Below, in pieces: positions 16,679-26,157 of a DNA stretch of 64,000 bases. Source of the stretch: Chimaeribacter californicus (GTDB taxonomy: Bacteria; Pseudomonadota; Gammaproteobacteria; Enterobacterales; Enterobacteriaceae); contig NZ_PJZF01000004.1 in assembly GCF_002858675.1 (NCBI RefSeq), positions 124,001-188,000 of the forward strand. Reading direction: 5' to 3'. The stretch's first letter is position 1. Each line of letters begins with the position of its first letter. The position numbers were made by a program, and so were the translations under genes. Below the pieces are notes generated by a model. That model was not told the origin of the DNA, made no database searches, and worked only from the letters and a program-made list of their open reading frames with translations.

Positions 16679-17989
16679 TTACCCCGTTTTCACCGAGCGG
16701 GCCACATCCTTCACGGCACTCTCTAAACTTTCTGAATTCTTCTGAATGCCGGCGATCACCTCACCGGCTTCGCGCATGAGTCTCCCTCCCTGGCCGGTAT
16801 CCGTAAGGCTGCTTTCAATGCCCTTAAGCACCTCTTTAGCCAGCTGATTGTTGCCGGCCACCACCCGTTCGATGTTTTCGGTCGCACCACTGACACTCGC
16901 CGCCAGGCTACGGACTTCTTCGGCAACAACCGCAAAACTCCTCCCGGAGGTGCCTGCCCTGGCAGCCTCAATAGCGGCATTGAGTGCGATAAGCCGCGTC
17001 TGCATGGCAAAGCTCCGGATAGTTTCCACCATGCCGTCAATGCTGTCAGACTGACTGTTAAGGCGCGAGATATCGGCGGAGACGACGTTCATCCCCTGGG
17101 TAATCCGGTCAATCATCCGTATGCTGTTCTCAACAACAACGGCCCCGGCCTGCGCACTTGCCCGGGTCTGCACGGCCATATTCCAGGCATGGACCGCCGC
17201 CTCCTGCTCCCGCTGGTTCCGCAAAACCTGCTCCGTGACGTCTGAGGCAAATTTCACAATTTTGTACAGCTGGCCGTCACTGTTAAATACAGGGTTATAA
17301 GTCGCACGGAGCCAGAGCGGTTCACCATGGCGGTTAAGGCGCGGAAACAGACCGGAAAAAAACTCCCCCTGGTTCAGCCTCTCCCAGAACTGTCGGTACT
17401 CCTCACTGTTACGGAGTGTTTCTGAACAGAACATCCGGTGATGCTTCCCCAGCACGTTTTCCCGTTGATAACCGGTGGTCTTGAGGAAATTCTCGTTCAC
17501 ATCAAGCACGATGCCGGCCGGATTAAATGAAATGACAGCCATTGAACGGCTGATGGCATTGATGACGGATTCCTGCTCAAGGGCTGATTGCATGCGCTCT
17601 GAGATATCGGCAGCGATTTTAATGATTTTGCATACTCTGCCGCGCCAGTCAGTGACCGGAATATAACTGGCTTCAAGCCATACGGGGCGATTTCCCTTAG
17701 CCAGCCGCAGATATTTATTACTGAAACTTTCCCCTTTCGCCAGGCGCTGCCAGAAGCGGCTGTACTCAGGCGAGTTCACACATGAAGGCGGGCAGAACAT
17801 GCTGTGGTGCCGGCCCGTGATTTCGTCAGCGCGGTATCCCATGGTTGCCAGAAAAAGCGGGCTGGCCTGCTGAATAATCCCGGCAGGGGTGAATTCTATT
17901 ACGGGCATCGTCTGCGCCAGCGCGTTAAACGACGCCGCTGAGCGCAGACTGCTCAGGAAGGGGATATTTTTCAGGAAACTCACGCGCAT
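16679..17989 (-). CDS. Soluble PAS-PAS methyl-accepting chemotaxis protein (BdlA-like)
   Basis: A 436-residue protein without membrane segments. Two PAS domains lie at about residues 20-130 and 140-250, each with the MFC motif (HHSMFCPPS and HHRMFCSET) and W-L-(E/R)-A-(S/T)-Y, then a short MCP signalling domain with the hairpin tip ALNAAIEAARAG and FAVVAEEVRSLA. This plan and length match BdlA of Pseudomonas aeruginosa, a cytosolic sensor that triggers biofilm dispersal. PAS domains of this type often bind haem or flavin. No che genes are near. It is unusual for an enterobacterium, whose receptors are mostly transmembrane. Confidence 0.85.
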   Translation of the reverse strand: MRVSFLKNIPFLSSLRSAASFNALAQTMPVIEFTPAGIIQQASPLFLATMGYRADEITGRHHSMFCPPSCVNSPEYSRFWQRLAKGESFSNKYLRLAKGNRPVWLEASYIPVTDWRGRVCKIIKIAADISERMQSALEQESVINAISRSMAVISFNPAGIVLDVNENFLKTTGYQRENVLGKHHRMFCSETLRNSEEYRQFWERLNQGEFFSGLFPRLNRHGEPLWLRATYNPVFNSDGQLYKIVKFASDVTEQVLRNQREQEAAVHAWNMAVQTRASAQAGAVVVENSIRMIDRITQGMNVVSADISRLNSQSDSIDGMVETIRSFAMQTRLIALNAAIEAARAGTSGRSFAVVAEEVRSLAASVSGATENIERVVAGNNQLAKEVLKGIESSLTDTGQGGRLMREAGEVIAGIQKNSESLESAVKDVARSVKTG

Positions 17990-18350
17990 CAGATAAACCG
18001 GTTTAAGGAGTGACTGCTGGTATTATCGGCAGCCCTCCCGCCTGCATTATGTATCGCTGTGATAGTTTTCACTGATTATTAGCGGGTTGCGCGCAACATC
18101 CCGCCTAATCGGGCAGGTATATAAGCAGCCCGCACCTGCCTGGACGTCAAGAGGGTGAAGTTATGACATTAACGTATCGACAAGTCACCCCATGGGACTC
18201 CTCTTAAAAGCCCCCTGACGCCCGGCTGCCGTTACCCGGTTACGTAGCGTGCGTGGTAAATTAACCCGCTACATATTCTGATACAGATTATTTCCTGATC
18301 CACTGTATTGACTGTAACGGCCGCATCACGGCCTGTTCAGGGAGAACGCC
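17990..18350. other. Intergenic region with a GC-rich hairpin
   Basis: A 361-base gap. Around 18088-18110 the perfect dyad GTTGCGCGCAAC is flanked by GCGGG and CCCGC and could form a strong hairpin. A 14-codon frame with a fair ribosome site starts at 18163 but has no other support. I see no gene. Confidence 0.4.
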
Positions 18351-18953
18351 ATGCGCCATCTGACATCATTAGCGATCGTTGCCCTACTGGGCGGGGTAGT
18401 GGGGGCCGCAGCCACGCACTTGCCGAAATTGATCGCTTCCGCTTCCGGCACGCAGAGTGCGAAAACGGCACCGGCCGGGTTCTGGCAGACCCCGGCCATC
18501 CAGGGTTACGGCAAAATCCACTATCTGCCGGAGTCTGCTTACCTGCCGCGCACGGACAAAGTGCATAAAATTGTGTTCCAGATTACTGAACAGGCGGAAG
18601 CGCCCGATAAAGTCAATAAGGAGCTGGATCACCTGGCGCGTACGGTTAACCTGTATGTGGCAGCGGGTGTGCCGCTCAGCCAGCTTAAGTTTGTCGGGGC
18701 GATTTCCGGTTCCGCGACCGATGCGATCTTAAGCAATGAGCACTACCATGAAATGTTCGGCATCAATAACCCGAATGTCCCGTTAATTGAGCAACTGACC
18801 CGCGCCGGGGTGGATCTGGCGATATGCAGCCAGGCGGTGGCCGGGCATCACTACCCCTATGACTGGATCGACCCCCACGTCACGCTCGCCCTCTCGAGCC
18901 TGACGACCATTACCTCGCTGGAAGAGGACGGCTATGTATTAATGCCGCTGTGA
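18351..18953 (+). CDS. Exported DsrE-family protein
   Basis: A 200-residue protein with an N-terminal hydrophobic signal (about residues 3-35), so it is probably periplasmic or anchored. The mature part has the DsrE/DsrF-like fold: KIVFQITEQAEAPDKVNKEL, then a conserved cysteine in LAICSQAVAGHHY, then LSSLTTITSLEEDGYVLMPL. Cytosolic relatives relay sulfur, but exported members of this branch are uncharacterised. It stands alone between the PAS receptor and the large fusion gene. Confidence 0.82.
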   Translation: MRHLTSLAIVALLGGVVGAAATHLPKLIASASGTQSAKTAPAGFWQTPAIQGYGKIHYLPESAYLPRTDKVHKIVFQITEQAEAPDKVNKELDHLARTVNLYVAAGVPLSQLKFVGAISGSATDAILSNEHYHEMFGINNPNVPLIEQLTRAGVDLAICSQAVAGHHYPYDWIDPHVTLALSSLTTITSLEEDGYVLMPL

Positions 18954-19428
18954 TTCTCCTGCCCTGAACCGGCGCTATTTAGCATGATAAAAAGCGCTGG
19001 TTTAGTAATTCGTGCTAATAACCCCGCCTTTACTTTGTAAAAAAACGTTTATTTAGGTTATTCCAGTTCAAAGTTTTGTATCGCGTGCATAAGCCACTGG
19101 GTGAACAATACTTCTACTATCCTGACTCTTAAGTGGGATGGACAAACCTGTCCCTGACATCCTCAGAAGAACGATATGTCATTGCCAACAGACCCTGCTG
19201 ATTTGCCGTTTTTTCATCATCCCGGCATCGGTCTGCGGCCTTTCTCTTTTGCGCGTAGCCGGTCACCGGTACGCCGCACCACACAGTGATACCGTTTTGC
19301 AACACGGCCGTTTTCCTGCGGATGGAAGGCGGCTCCCCCAGCCATTGTTTAGCTTCGCCCCGTCTGCCGGAAATGGCCAATGGGCAGGCAAAGGACAAGG
19401 CCGGCTCATTTATGCAAAAGGAAACGTC
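18954..19428. other. Long leader or promoter region of the fusion gene
   Basis: These 475 bases precede the chosen start of the large fusion. The frame is open back to 19138, but those 97 codons read as low-complexity, cysteine- and arginine-rich sequence unlike any protein. I take the region as a promoter and untranslated leader. No RfaH ops element was seen. Confidence 0.5.
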
Positions 19429-22400
19429 ATGACCCCATTTTCCAGTTTCTGGCAAGCCGGATATGAAGGTGCGGATCATATCAACCCACTGGGTGAGCCG
19501 CTGTCGATGAATGAAGCCACCGGCCACTTCGCGAAAGTGCGGGAGGATTACACCGCGCTGCTGGGTTTTAACATCCGCTGCGTGCGCGAAAGTGTGGGCT
19601 GGCGGCTGGTGGAAAAGGACGGGCAATTTGATTTCAGCTCCCTGGAGGAGCGCGCCCGGATTGCCCAGGAGCTGGGCATTCAGATCTGCTGGACCTTCTG
19701 CCATTACGGCTACCCCGAAGATGTTGATTTTTTCTCCCCTGAATTTATTACCCGCTTTGCCCGCCTGTGTGATGCCCTGACGCGTTATCTCGCCCCTTAT
19801 ACCGACACGCCGATCTACTCGCCGATTAACGAAATCTCCTTTACCAGCTGGGGCATGGAGCACGGCATTTTCCCGGTGCCGCCGGGTGCCGGGGATAACG
19901 TGGCGGATGAGGGCAAACGCCAGTTCGTGCGCGCCACCATCGCCGGGTGTGACGCCATCTGGGCGGCCGACCCGCGCGCGCGCATTTTGCAGTGCGACCC
20001 GATTATCCACCTGGTGCCGCCGGAAATAGAGGTAGAAGGGTTTGACGGCTCCGTCGAAGGCTGGCGTCAGGCGCAATACGCCGGGTGGGACATGCTGTGC
20101 GGCCGCCTCGCCCCAGAGCTTGGCGGCTCACCGCGCTACCTCGACCTGATTGGTGCCAACTATTACCACAGCAACCAGTGGGAGGGCGGCACCGAAGCCC
20201 GGCTGTGGTGGCATTTGGGTGACCCGCGGCGCAAGCCCCTGCACCTGATGCTCAAGGAACTTTACCAACGCTACGGCCGTCCGATTTTGCTGGCAGAAAC
20301 CAGCCATGTCGGCAGCGGTCGCGGTACCTGGGTCAATGACATTACCAACGAAGTGGCGCAGGCGCTGCTGGCGGGGGTGGATGTCCGGGGGGTATGTCTC
20401 TACCCGATTATTGACCGTCCCGACTGGGACAACGTCACACACTGGCACCGCAGCGGCCTGTGGGATCTGGACTATCTCGGCCCAGACCCCCATGCCCGGG
20501 TACTGGTTCCTCACTATGCCGCCGCCCTGCGCCGTGCTCAGGGCATGTTGCATCGGCTCCACTCGAAACTGTGTTTCAACAACAGCCCAATGGGCCAGGA
20601 AAGCTCTATGTCGACAATTATTGTGTTTTGCCACTTGCGCTGGGATTTTGTCTACCAACGACCACAACAATTACTTAGCCGACTGGCTCAGTTTCACAAG
20701 ATCCTGTTCATCGAAGAACCGGTGTATGACGAAGGTAAACCCTATCTGGAGACCAGTACCCCAGCAGCCAATATTACCGTTTACCGCCCTCATACCCCGG
20801 TGCATGCGCCTGGCTTCCATGATGATCAGATAGCGGTGCTGCAACCCCTGCTGGAAAACCTGCTCGACGACAGCAGCGACCCGATTGTCTGGTTCTATAC
20901 CCCGATGGCGCTGCCGTTGCTGGCCCCGCTCCATGCCAGCCTGGTGGTGTATGACTGCATGGATGAACTGGCGGCGTTTAAAAATGCGCCGAAACAGCTG
21001 CTGCAACGTGAGTCGGCCCTGTTGACGCGGGCCGATCTGCTGTTCACCGGCGGGCCGAGCCTGCATGCGGCCAAGCAGGGCCGCCACGACAACAGCTACT
21101 GCTTCCCAAGCAGCGTGGATGCCGTGCATTTTGAACAGGCGCGTGACCGCAACAACGGCCACCCGCTGCAGGATGATCTGCCGCACCCGCGCCTTGGTTT
21201 TTATGGCGTGCTGGATGAGCGGCTGGATCTCGACCTTATCGCCGCCCTGGCGGACAGTCACCCGGAGTGGCAGCTGATCATGGTCGGGCCGGTGGTGAAA
21301 ATCGACCCGGCGACGCTGCCGCAGCGCCCCAATATCCATTACTACGGCCAGCACACCTATCAGGCGCTGCCGCACTTCCTGGCGGGCTGGGATGTCTGCC
21401 TGCTGCCGTTCGCGATCAATGAGTCCACGCGCTTTATCAGCCCGACCAAGGTGCTGGAGTATATGGCGGCGGAACTGCCGATCGTCAGTACCGCCATTAA
21501 AGATGTGGAGGAACCTTACGGCGATGTGGTAGCGATTGGCCACACCGCGGAGGAATTCATCGCCGCCTGTGAACAGGCGCTGGCGCAGGATGAGGAGCAG
21601 CTGGCTGAAACCGCCTCGGTGATGCGCACCCGCATCGCCCGCACCTCCTGGGATGCCACCGCCGAGCAGATGGCGACGCTGATGGATGAGGCGCTGCTGC
21701 ACAACCGCCACCCGGTGCTGGAAACAGAAATGCCGACCCGGGCCGAACTCTCCGGCTCCAACGTCGCGGTGCTCAGCACCGGCAATGTCCAGAGCGAGGC
21801 GCAGCGTATCCCGTGCCTGATCGCCGGTGCCGGGCCGACCGGCCTGAGTGCCGCGTACCACTATGGCCCCGGTGCGCTGCTACTGGAGCGCCATGACAGC
21901 GTCGGCGGCTGGTGCCGCTCCGTGCAAGACAATGGATTCACCTTCGATTACGCCGGGCACATCATGTTCTCCAATGACCCGTATGTGCTGCAACTCTATG
22001 AGATGCTGCTGGGGGACAATATGCACTGGCAGAACCGTGAGGCCTGGATCTACAGCCACGACGTCTACACCCGCTACCCGTTCCAGGGGGCACTGTATGG
22101 CCTGCCGCCTGCCGTGATCACCGAATGTATCGTCGGCGCGATCGAAGCCCGCTACGGCGAGGCAGCCCAACCGGCCGGCGGTACCGTGGTCAAGCCGCTG
22201 GATGACTGCTGTGCAGACGGCAGCGCGCCGGATGAGAACACCCCGGCGCGTGACGGCGGCAACAAAAAACCGCAGAACTTCGAGCAGTTTATCCATCAGG
22301 TCTGGGGCAAAGGGATCGCCAAACACTTCGCCGTGCCTTACAACAAAAAACTCTGGACGGTGCCGCTCTCTGAGATGGAGACCTCCTGGCTGGGCGGGCG

Positions 22401-23220
22401 TGTGCCGCTGCCGGAGCTGGACCAGATTATCCAGGGCGCGCTGGAGCCGGCACCGCCGCCGATGGGGCCGAACTCGCGTTTCGGCTACCCGCTGAAAGGG
22501 GGCTTCCAGGCGTTGATGGAAGGGTTCCTGCCGCATATTGAGGGCCAGCTGGAAACCGGCGCGAAAATTGTCCAGGTGCAACCGCGTGAACACCTGCTGA
22601 CGCTGGCCGATGGCCGCCGCTACCGTTATGACCACCTGGTCAGCACCCTGCCGCTGCCGGAGCTGATTAAAATGATGGGCGATGCTGCGCCGCCGGCGAT
22701 ACACGCCGCCGCTGCCGGTTTGCAGCACATTTCGGTGAAATGTGTGAACCTCGGCATCGGCCGTGAAAACCTCACCAACAAGCACTGGATCTATTACCCG
22801 GGCGACACTATTTTCCACCGTATCTTTGTGCAGGGGAATGCCAGCCCGCACTGTAATGCGCCGGGCGGCTTCGGCATTACCTGCGAAATCACCTATTCGC
22901 CGCATAAACCGCTGCCGGTGGATGGTCAGGCGCTGATCGACCGCTGCATTGAGGAGTGCATCCAGGTCGGGATGTTTACCAAAGAGGACAAGGTGCTGGC
23001 GGCCAATATCGTCGACATGCCTTACGCCTATGTGCTCTACGACCATACCCGCGCGCAACATGTCTCGACGGTGCGCACCTGGCTGGCGAAGCATGACATC
23101 GTGCTGGCGGGTCGCTATAGCGAGTGGGAGTACTACAATTCAGATCACGCCTTTGTGGCCGGTAAGAATGCAGCACAAAAAGTGAAAGCGCTGCAACGCA
23201 AAGACGGTACCGGCAGTTAA
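19429..23220 (+). CDS. Trifunctional fusion: clan GH-A glycoside hydrolase, glycosyltransferase and UDP-galactopyranose-mutase-like FAD enzyme
   Basis: A single frame of 1263 codons from an ATG with AAGGA 8 bases upstream. Residues 1-390 form a GH1-like TIM barrel, with likely acid/base Glu135 in SPINEISF and nucleophile Glu290 in LLAETSH. Residues 394-765 form a GT-B glycosyltransferase, starting STIIVFCHLRWDFVYQRPQQ and with the donor-site segment SPTKVLEYMAAELPIV. Residues 792-1263 form a Rossmann FAD enzyme (AGAGPTGLSAA, FDYAGHIMFS, PYNKKLWTVPLSEM) like UDP-galactopyranose mutase or protoporphyrinogen oxidase relatives. An ABC exporter follows 192 bases later. I infer synthesis of an exported glycan or glycolipid, perhaps with a furanose sugar. 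An internal ATG at 20608 with AGGA before it hints that separate genes fused. Confidence 0.82.
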   Translation: MTPFSSFWQAGYEGADHINPLGEPLSMNEATGHFAKVREDYTALLGFNIRCVRESVGWRLVEKDGQFDFSSLEERARIAQELGIQICWTFCHYGYPEDVDFFSPEFITRFARLCDALTRYLAPYTDTPIYSPINEISFTSWGMEHGIFPVPPGAGDNVADEGKRQFVRATIAGCDAIWAADPRARILQCDPIIHLVPPEIEVEGFDGSVEGWRQAQYAGWDMLCGRLAPELGGSPRYLDLIGANYYHSNQWEGGTEARLWWHLGDPRRKPLHLMLKELYQRYGRPILLAETSHVGSGRGTWVNDITNEVAQALLAGVDVRGVCLYPIIDRPDWDNVTHWHRSGLWDLDYLGPDPHARVLVPHYAAALRRAQGMLHRLHSKLCFNNSPMGQESSMSTIIVFCHLRWDFVYQRPQQLLSRLAQFHKILFIEEPVYDEGKPYLETSTPAANITVYRPHTPVHAPGFHDDQIAVLQPLLENLLDDSSDPIVWFYTPMALPLLAPLHASLVVYDCMDELAAFKNAPKQLLQRESALLTRADLLFTGGPSLHAAKQGRHDNSYCFPSSVDAVHFEQARDRNNGHPLQDDLPHPRLGFYGVLDERLDLDLIAALADSHPEWQLIMVGPVVKIDPATLPQRPNIHYYGQHTYQALPHFLAGWDVCLLPFAINESTRFISPTKVLEYMAAELPIVSTAIKDVEEPYGDVVAIGHTAEEFIAACEQALAQDEEQLAETASVMRTRIARTSWDATAEQMATLMDEALLHNRHPVLETEMPTRAELSGSNVAVLSTGNVQSEAQRIPCLIAGAGPTGLSAAYHYGPGALLLERHDSVGGWCRSVQDNGFTFDYAGHIMFSNDPYVLQLYEMLLGDNMHWQNREAWIYSHDVYTRYPFQGALYGLPPAVITECIVGAIEARYGEAAQPAGGTVVKPLDDCCADGSAPDENTPARDGGNKKPQNFEQFIHQVWGKGIAKHFAVPYNKKLWTVPLSEMETSWLGGRVPLPELDQIIQGALEPAPPPMGPNSRFGYPLKGGFQALMEGFLPHIEGQLETGAKIVQVQPREHLLTLADGRRYRYDHLVSTLPLPELIKMMGDAAPPAIHAAAAGLQHISVKCVNLGIGRENLTNKHWIYYPGDTIFHRIFVQGNASPHCNAPGGFGITCEITYSPHKPLPVDGQALIDRCIEECIQVGMFTKEDKVLAANIVDMPYAYVLYDHTRAQHVSTVRTWLAKHDIVLAGRYSEWEYYNSDHAFVAGKNAAQKVKALQRKDGTGS

Positions 23221-23412
23221 CCTCCGCGCGCCCCGCTTGCCGGGGCGCCGCTTGTTCTGCCTGGGCTGCGGCCGGGCATGCACCACACCCCGCCGTCCGG
23301 CATGTAATCTCCCATAAATGATAAATATGTCTACACTTTATAGCGGTGACAACGTCACCTTTGAGGCCGCAGGCGGCCTTCTGGACTCCGCACAAGACAT
23401 GAGAGGCGTAAT

Positions 23413-25248
23413 ATGTTGTACCGCAGCTTCGAAAGGATGATTGATATCTTTAAACCTGCCCCGAAGGAGACGCCGCCAAACCGGGTCTGGGCTTTTTATT
23501 TCTATTTTCTGCGTCAGGCCTGGCCCAGTTTCACCGGCCTTATGTTTGTCGGGTTGATCAGCGCCCTGCTGGAAGTGGTGCTGTTTGACTTCCTCAGCCG
23601 CATCATTGACCTCACACGCGACACCACGCCGGAACGGTTCTTCAGCGAGCACAGCGGCGAGCTGATCTGGATGCTGGTGGTGGCGATGATCCTCCGGCCC
23701 CTGTTTATCGCCCTGCACGATCTGCTGATCCACCAGAACATTAACCCCAGCATGTCCAGCATGATTTTGTGGCAGAACCATAACCATATCCTGCGCCAGA
23801 GCCTGCGCTTCTTCCAGAATGACTTCTCCGGCCGCATCGCCCAGCGCATTACGCAGACCGGCAATGCATTGCGCGATTCCGCCGTACAGGCAGTGGATGC
23901 CATCTGGCATGTGCTGATTTACGCCATCGGCTCGATGGTGCTGTTTGCCGAGGCGGACTGGCGGCTGATGATCCCGCTGCTGGTGTGGATCGCCGCCTAT
24001 GCCATCAGCCTGGCGTATTTTGTGCCGAGGATTAAAAACCGCTCGGTGGCGGCTTCCAACGCCAACTCACGCCTGATGGGCTGCATCGTGGATGGCTACA
24101 CCAATATCCTGACCCTTAAGCTGTTCGCGCATAAAAACCTGGAGCAGGATTACGCCCGCGCCGCCCTGCAGGAGCAGACCTACAAAGCCCAGCTCACCAG
24201 CCGGTTAGTCACCAGCATGGATGTGGTGATCAGCACCCTGAACGGGTTGCTGATTGTCGCCACCACCGCGCTGGCCCTGTGGCTCTGGACGGAGAACATC
24301 ATCACCGTCGGGGCCATCGCGCTGGCGACCGGCCTGATGCTGCGGCTGGTGAACATGTCCGGCTGGATCATGTGGGTGGTGAACGGCATCTTCAGCAATA
24401 TCGGCATGGTGCAGGACGGCCTGGAGACGCTGACCCAGCCGGTCAGCGTCACTGATGAACCGAATGCGCCGGATTTGGTCGTCTCACAAGGCGAAATCCG
24501 CTTTGAACATGCGATGTTCAATTATATCCGCGAAGGCACACCGCTGATCCCGGACTTCAATCTGGTGATTAAATCAGGTGAGAAGATCGGCCTGGTTGGC
24601 CCATCCGGCTCCGGGAAGTCAACGCTGGTTAACCTGCTGCTGCGTCTGTATAACCTCGACGGCGGCCGCATTCTGATTGACGGGCAGGACATCTCCAAAG
24701 TAAGCCAGCAGAGCCTGCGCGCGCAGATCGGCATGATCACCCAGGATACGGCGCTGCTGCACCGCTCCATCCGCGATAACCTGCTGTACGGCAAACCGGA
24801 CGCGACGGAAGAGGAGCTGGAGCGCGCCATCAAACGGGCGCACGCTGACCAGTTCATCCCGTACCTGACAGACGACCAGGGCCGCATCGGGCTGGACGCG
24901 CATGTGGGTGAGCGCGGCGTCAAACTCTCCGGCGGCCAGCGCCAGCGTATCGCCATCGCCCGCGTGCTGCTGAAGGATGCGCCAATCCTGATCATGGATG
25001 AGGCGACCTCCGCGCTCGACTCCGAAGTCGAAGCCGCGATTCAGGAGAACCTGAACGCCCTGATGAAAGGCAAAACGGTGATCGCCATCGCCCACCGGCT
25101 CTCCACCATTGTCAAAATGGACCAGCTGGTGGTGATGAAAGAGGGGCAGATTGTCGAGCTCGGCAACCACGAAGAGCTGCAAACCGAACAGGGGCTTTAC
25201 TCCCGCCTGTGGCGGCACCAGACCGGCGGCTTCGTCGGCGCGCGCTAA
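23413..25248 (+). CDS. ABC exporter, fused permease and ATPase (MsbA-like half-transporter)
   Basis: A 611-residue half-transporter that would work as a homodimer in the inner membrane. Six membrane segments lie in the first 340 residues. The ATPase has Walker A GPSGSGKST at about 396, signature LSGGQRQRIAIAR, Walker B ILIMDEATSALD and the H-loop histidine in AIAHRLSTI. It follows the fusion gene, so it may export or flip the product made there. The 192-base gap contains a GC-rich hairpin without a T-run (23228-23248), so partial separation of transcription is possible. A clean terminator follows it. Confidence 0.88.
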   Translation: MLYRSFERMIDIFKPAPKETPPNRVWAFYFYFLRQAWPSFTGLMFVGLISALLEVVLFDFLSRIIDLTRDTTPERFFSEHSGELIWMLVVAMILRPLFIALHDLLIHQNINPSMSSMILWQNHNHILRQSLRFFQNDFSGRIAQRITQTGNALRDSAVQAVDAIWHVLIYAIGSMVLFAEADWRLMIPLLVWIAAYAISLAYFVPRIKNRSVAASNANSRLMGCIVDGYTNILTLKLFAHKNLEQDYARAALQEQTYKAQLTSRLVTSMDVVISTLNGLLIVATTALALWLWTENIITVGAIALATGLMLRLVNMSGWIMWVVNGIFSNIGMVQDGLETLTQPVSVTDEPNAPDLVVSQGEIRFEHAMFNYIREGTPLIPDFNLVIKSGEKIGLVGPSGSGKSTLVNLLLRLYNLDGGRILIDGQDISKVSQQSLRAQIGMITQDTALLHRSIRDNLLYGKPDATEEELERAIKRAHADQFIPYLTDDQGRIGLDAHVGERGVKLSGGQRQRIAIARVLLKDAPILIMDEATSALDSEVEAAIQENLNALMKGKTVIAIAHRLSTIVKMDQLVVMKEGQIVELGNHEELQTEQGLYSRLWRHQTGGFVGAR

Positions 25249-25262
25249 CAGGTCACACAACA

Positions 25263-25294
25263 AAAAGGGACGGCTTGCCGTCCCTTTTTTTTCG
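25263..25294 (+). terminator. Rho-independent terminator after the ABC exporter
   Basis: Stem AAAGGGACGG/CCGTCCCTTT with a four-base loop CTTG, followed by a run of T. This ends the fusion-ABC transcription unit. Confidence 0.88.
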
Positions 25295-25392
25295 CCCCGG
25301 CGAGTAAGTTAATAAATACTCGTCCGATTTTCGGTTGTGGGCGGTATGTTGAAAACGGCAAACTTCCCGGTACACGACAACCGGAGAACCTC

Positions 25393-26157
25393 ATGGACTT
25401 CAACGCACTTCACCATCAACACTCACCGTTACTGATTGCCAATGTATGGGATGCCGGCAGTGCCCTGGCTGCACAACAGGCGGGATATTACGCATTGGGC
25501 ACGTCCAGCGCCGCCATGGCCGCTATGTTAGGGTATGAAGATGGGGAGGGCATGGGTTTTGATGAATTATTATTCATTGTCGCCCGTATCAGAGCCGTCA
25601 CGGCACGTCCTCTCAGCGTTGATGTAGAAGCCGGATATGGCGACACCACAAAAGAGATTATTAAGAATATCCAACGGCTGGTACAACTTGGCGTCGTGGG
25701 TATTAACCTGGAAGACAGCCGGGTGGCAGATGGCGTTCGGCAGCTTGAGGATGCCTCCCTGTTTGCCGATAAATGTCAGGCAATCGCCCAGTCATGCCCT
25801 GACATTTTCCTGAATGTCCGCACGGATACTTTCTTACTCAACACCGAAAATGCGCTCAGGGAAACAGTGTGCCGCGGCCAGTTATATGCAGACCATGGCG
25901 CAAAGGGTTTTTTTGTTCCCGGTGTGACCCAGTCTGAAGATATCGCCGCTATAGCCCGTAACGTCGCATTGCCTCTGAACGTCATGTGTCTGCCTGGCCT
26001 GCCGGATTTCGGTACGCTGGCAACATTGGGTGTACGCCGTATTTCAATGGGGAATGTTGTCTATTCGGCCATGCAGGCGCAGTTAAAGGATTTACTCTGT
26101 ACAATTCAGGAACAACGCACGTTTGCAGGAGTTCTCAACCATGAAAATCACCGATAA
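25393..26157 (+). CDS. Isocitrate lyase/PEP mutase family protein
   Basis: A 254-residue TIM-barrel enzyme. The family makes or breaks C-C or P-C bonds next to a carboxylate and needs Mg2+. Conserved pieces are NVWDAGSA, LSVDVEAGYGD (metal Asp/Glu), GINLEDS and NVRTDTF. The PEP mutase and isocitrate lyase active-site cysteine loop is not present, which points to the oxaloacetase or carboxyvinyl-phosphonate-like minor branches of unknown substrate. Its stop overlaps the ada start by 17 bases, so the two are co-translated. Confidence 0.82.
   Translation: MDFNALHHQHSPLLIANVWDAGSALAAQQAGYYALGTSSAAMAAMLGYEDGEGMGFDELLFIVARIRAVTARPLSVDVEAGYGDTTKEIIKNIQRLVQLGVVGINLEDSRVADGVRQLEDASLFADKCQAIAQSCPDIFLNVRTDTFLLNTENALRETVCRGQLYADHGAKGFFVPGVTQSEDIAAIARNVALPLNVMCLPGLPDFGTLATLGVRRISMGNVVYSAMQAQLKDLLCTIQEQRTFAGVLNHENHR

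Noticed and set aside
18163-18207. 14-codon frame that might be a leader peptide
   Set aside because: No runs of regulatory codons, no attenuator structure and no linked biosynthetic gene.
19138-19428. N-terminal extension of the large fusion by 97 codons
   Set aside because: The sequence is not protein-like, and the ATG at 19429 has a good ribosome site directly before the hydrolase domain.
20671-23094. Two long minus-strand frames opposite the fusion gene
   Set aside because: Antisense shadows rich in Arg, Gln and His; no motifs.
23228-23248. GC hairpin between the fusion gene and the ABC gene as a terminator
   Set aside because: Good stem but no T-run; more likely an intergenic hairpin in one transcript.
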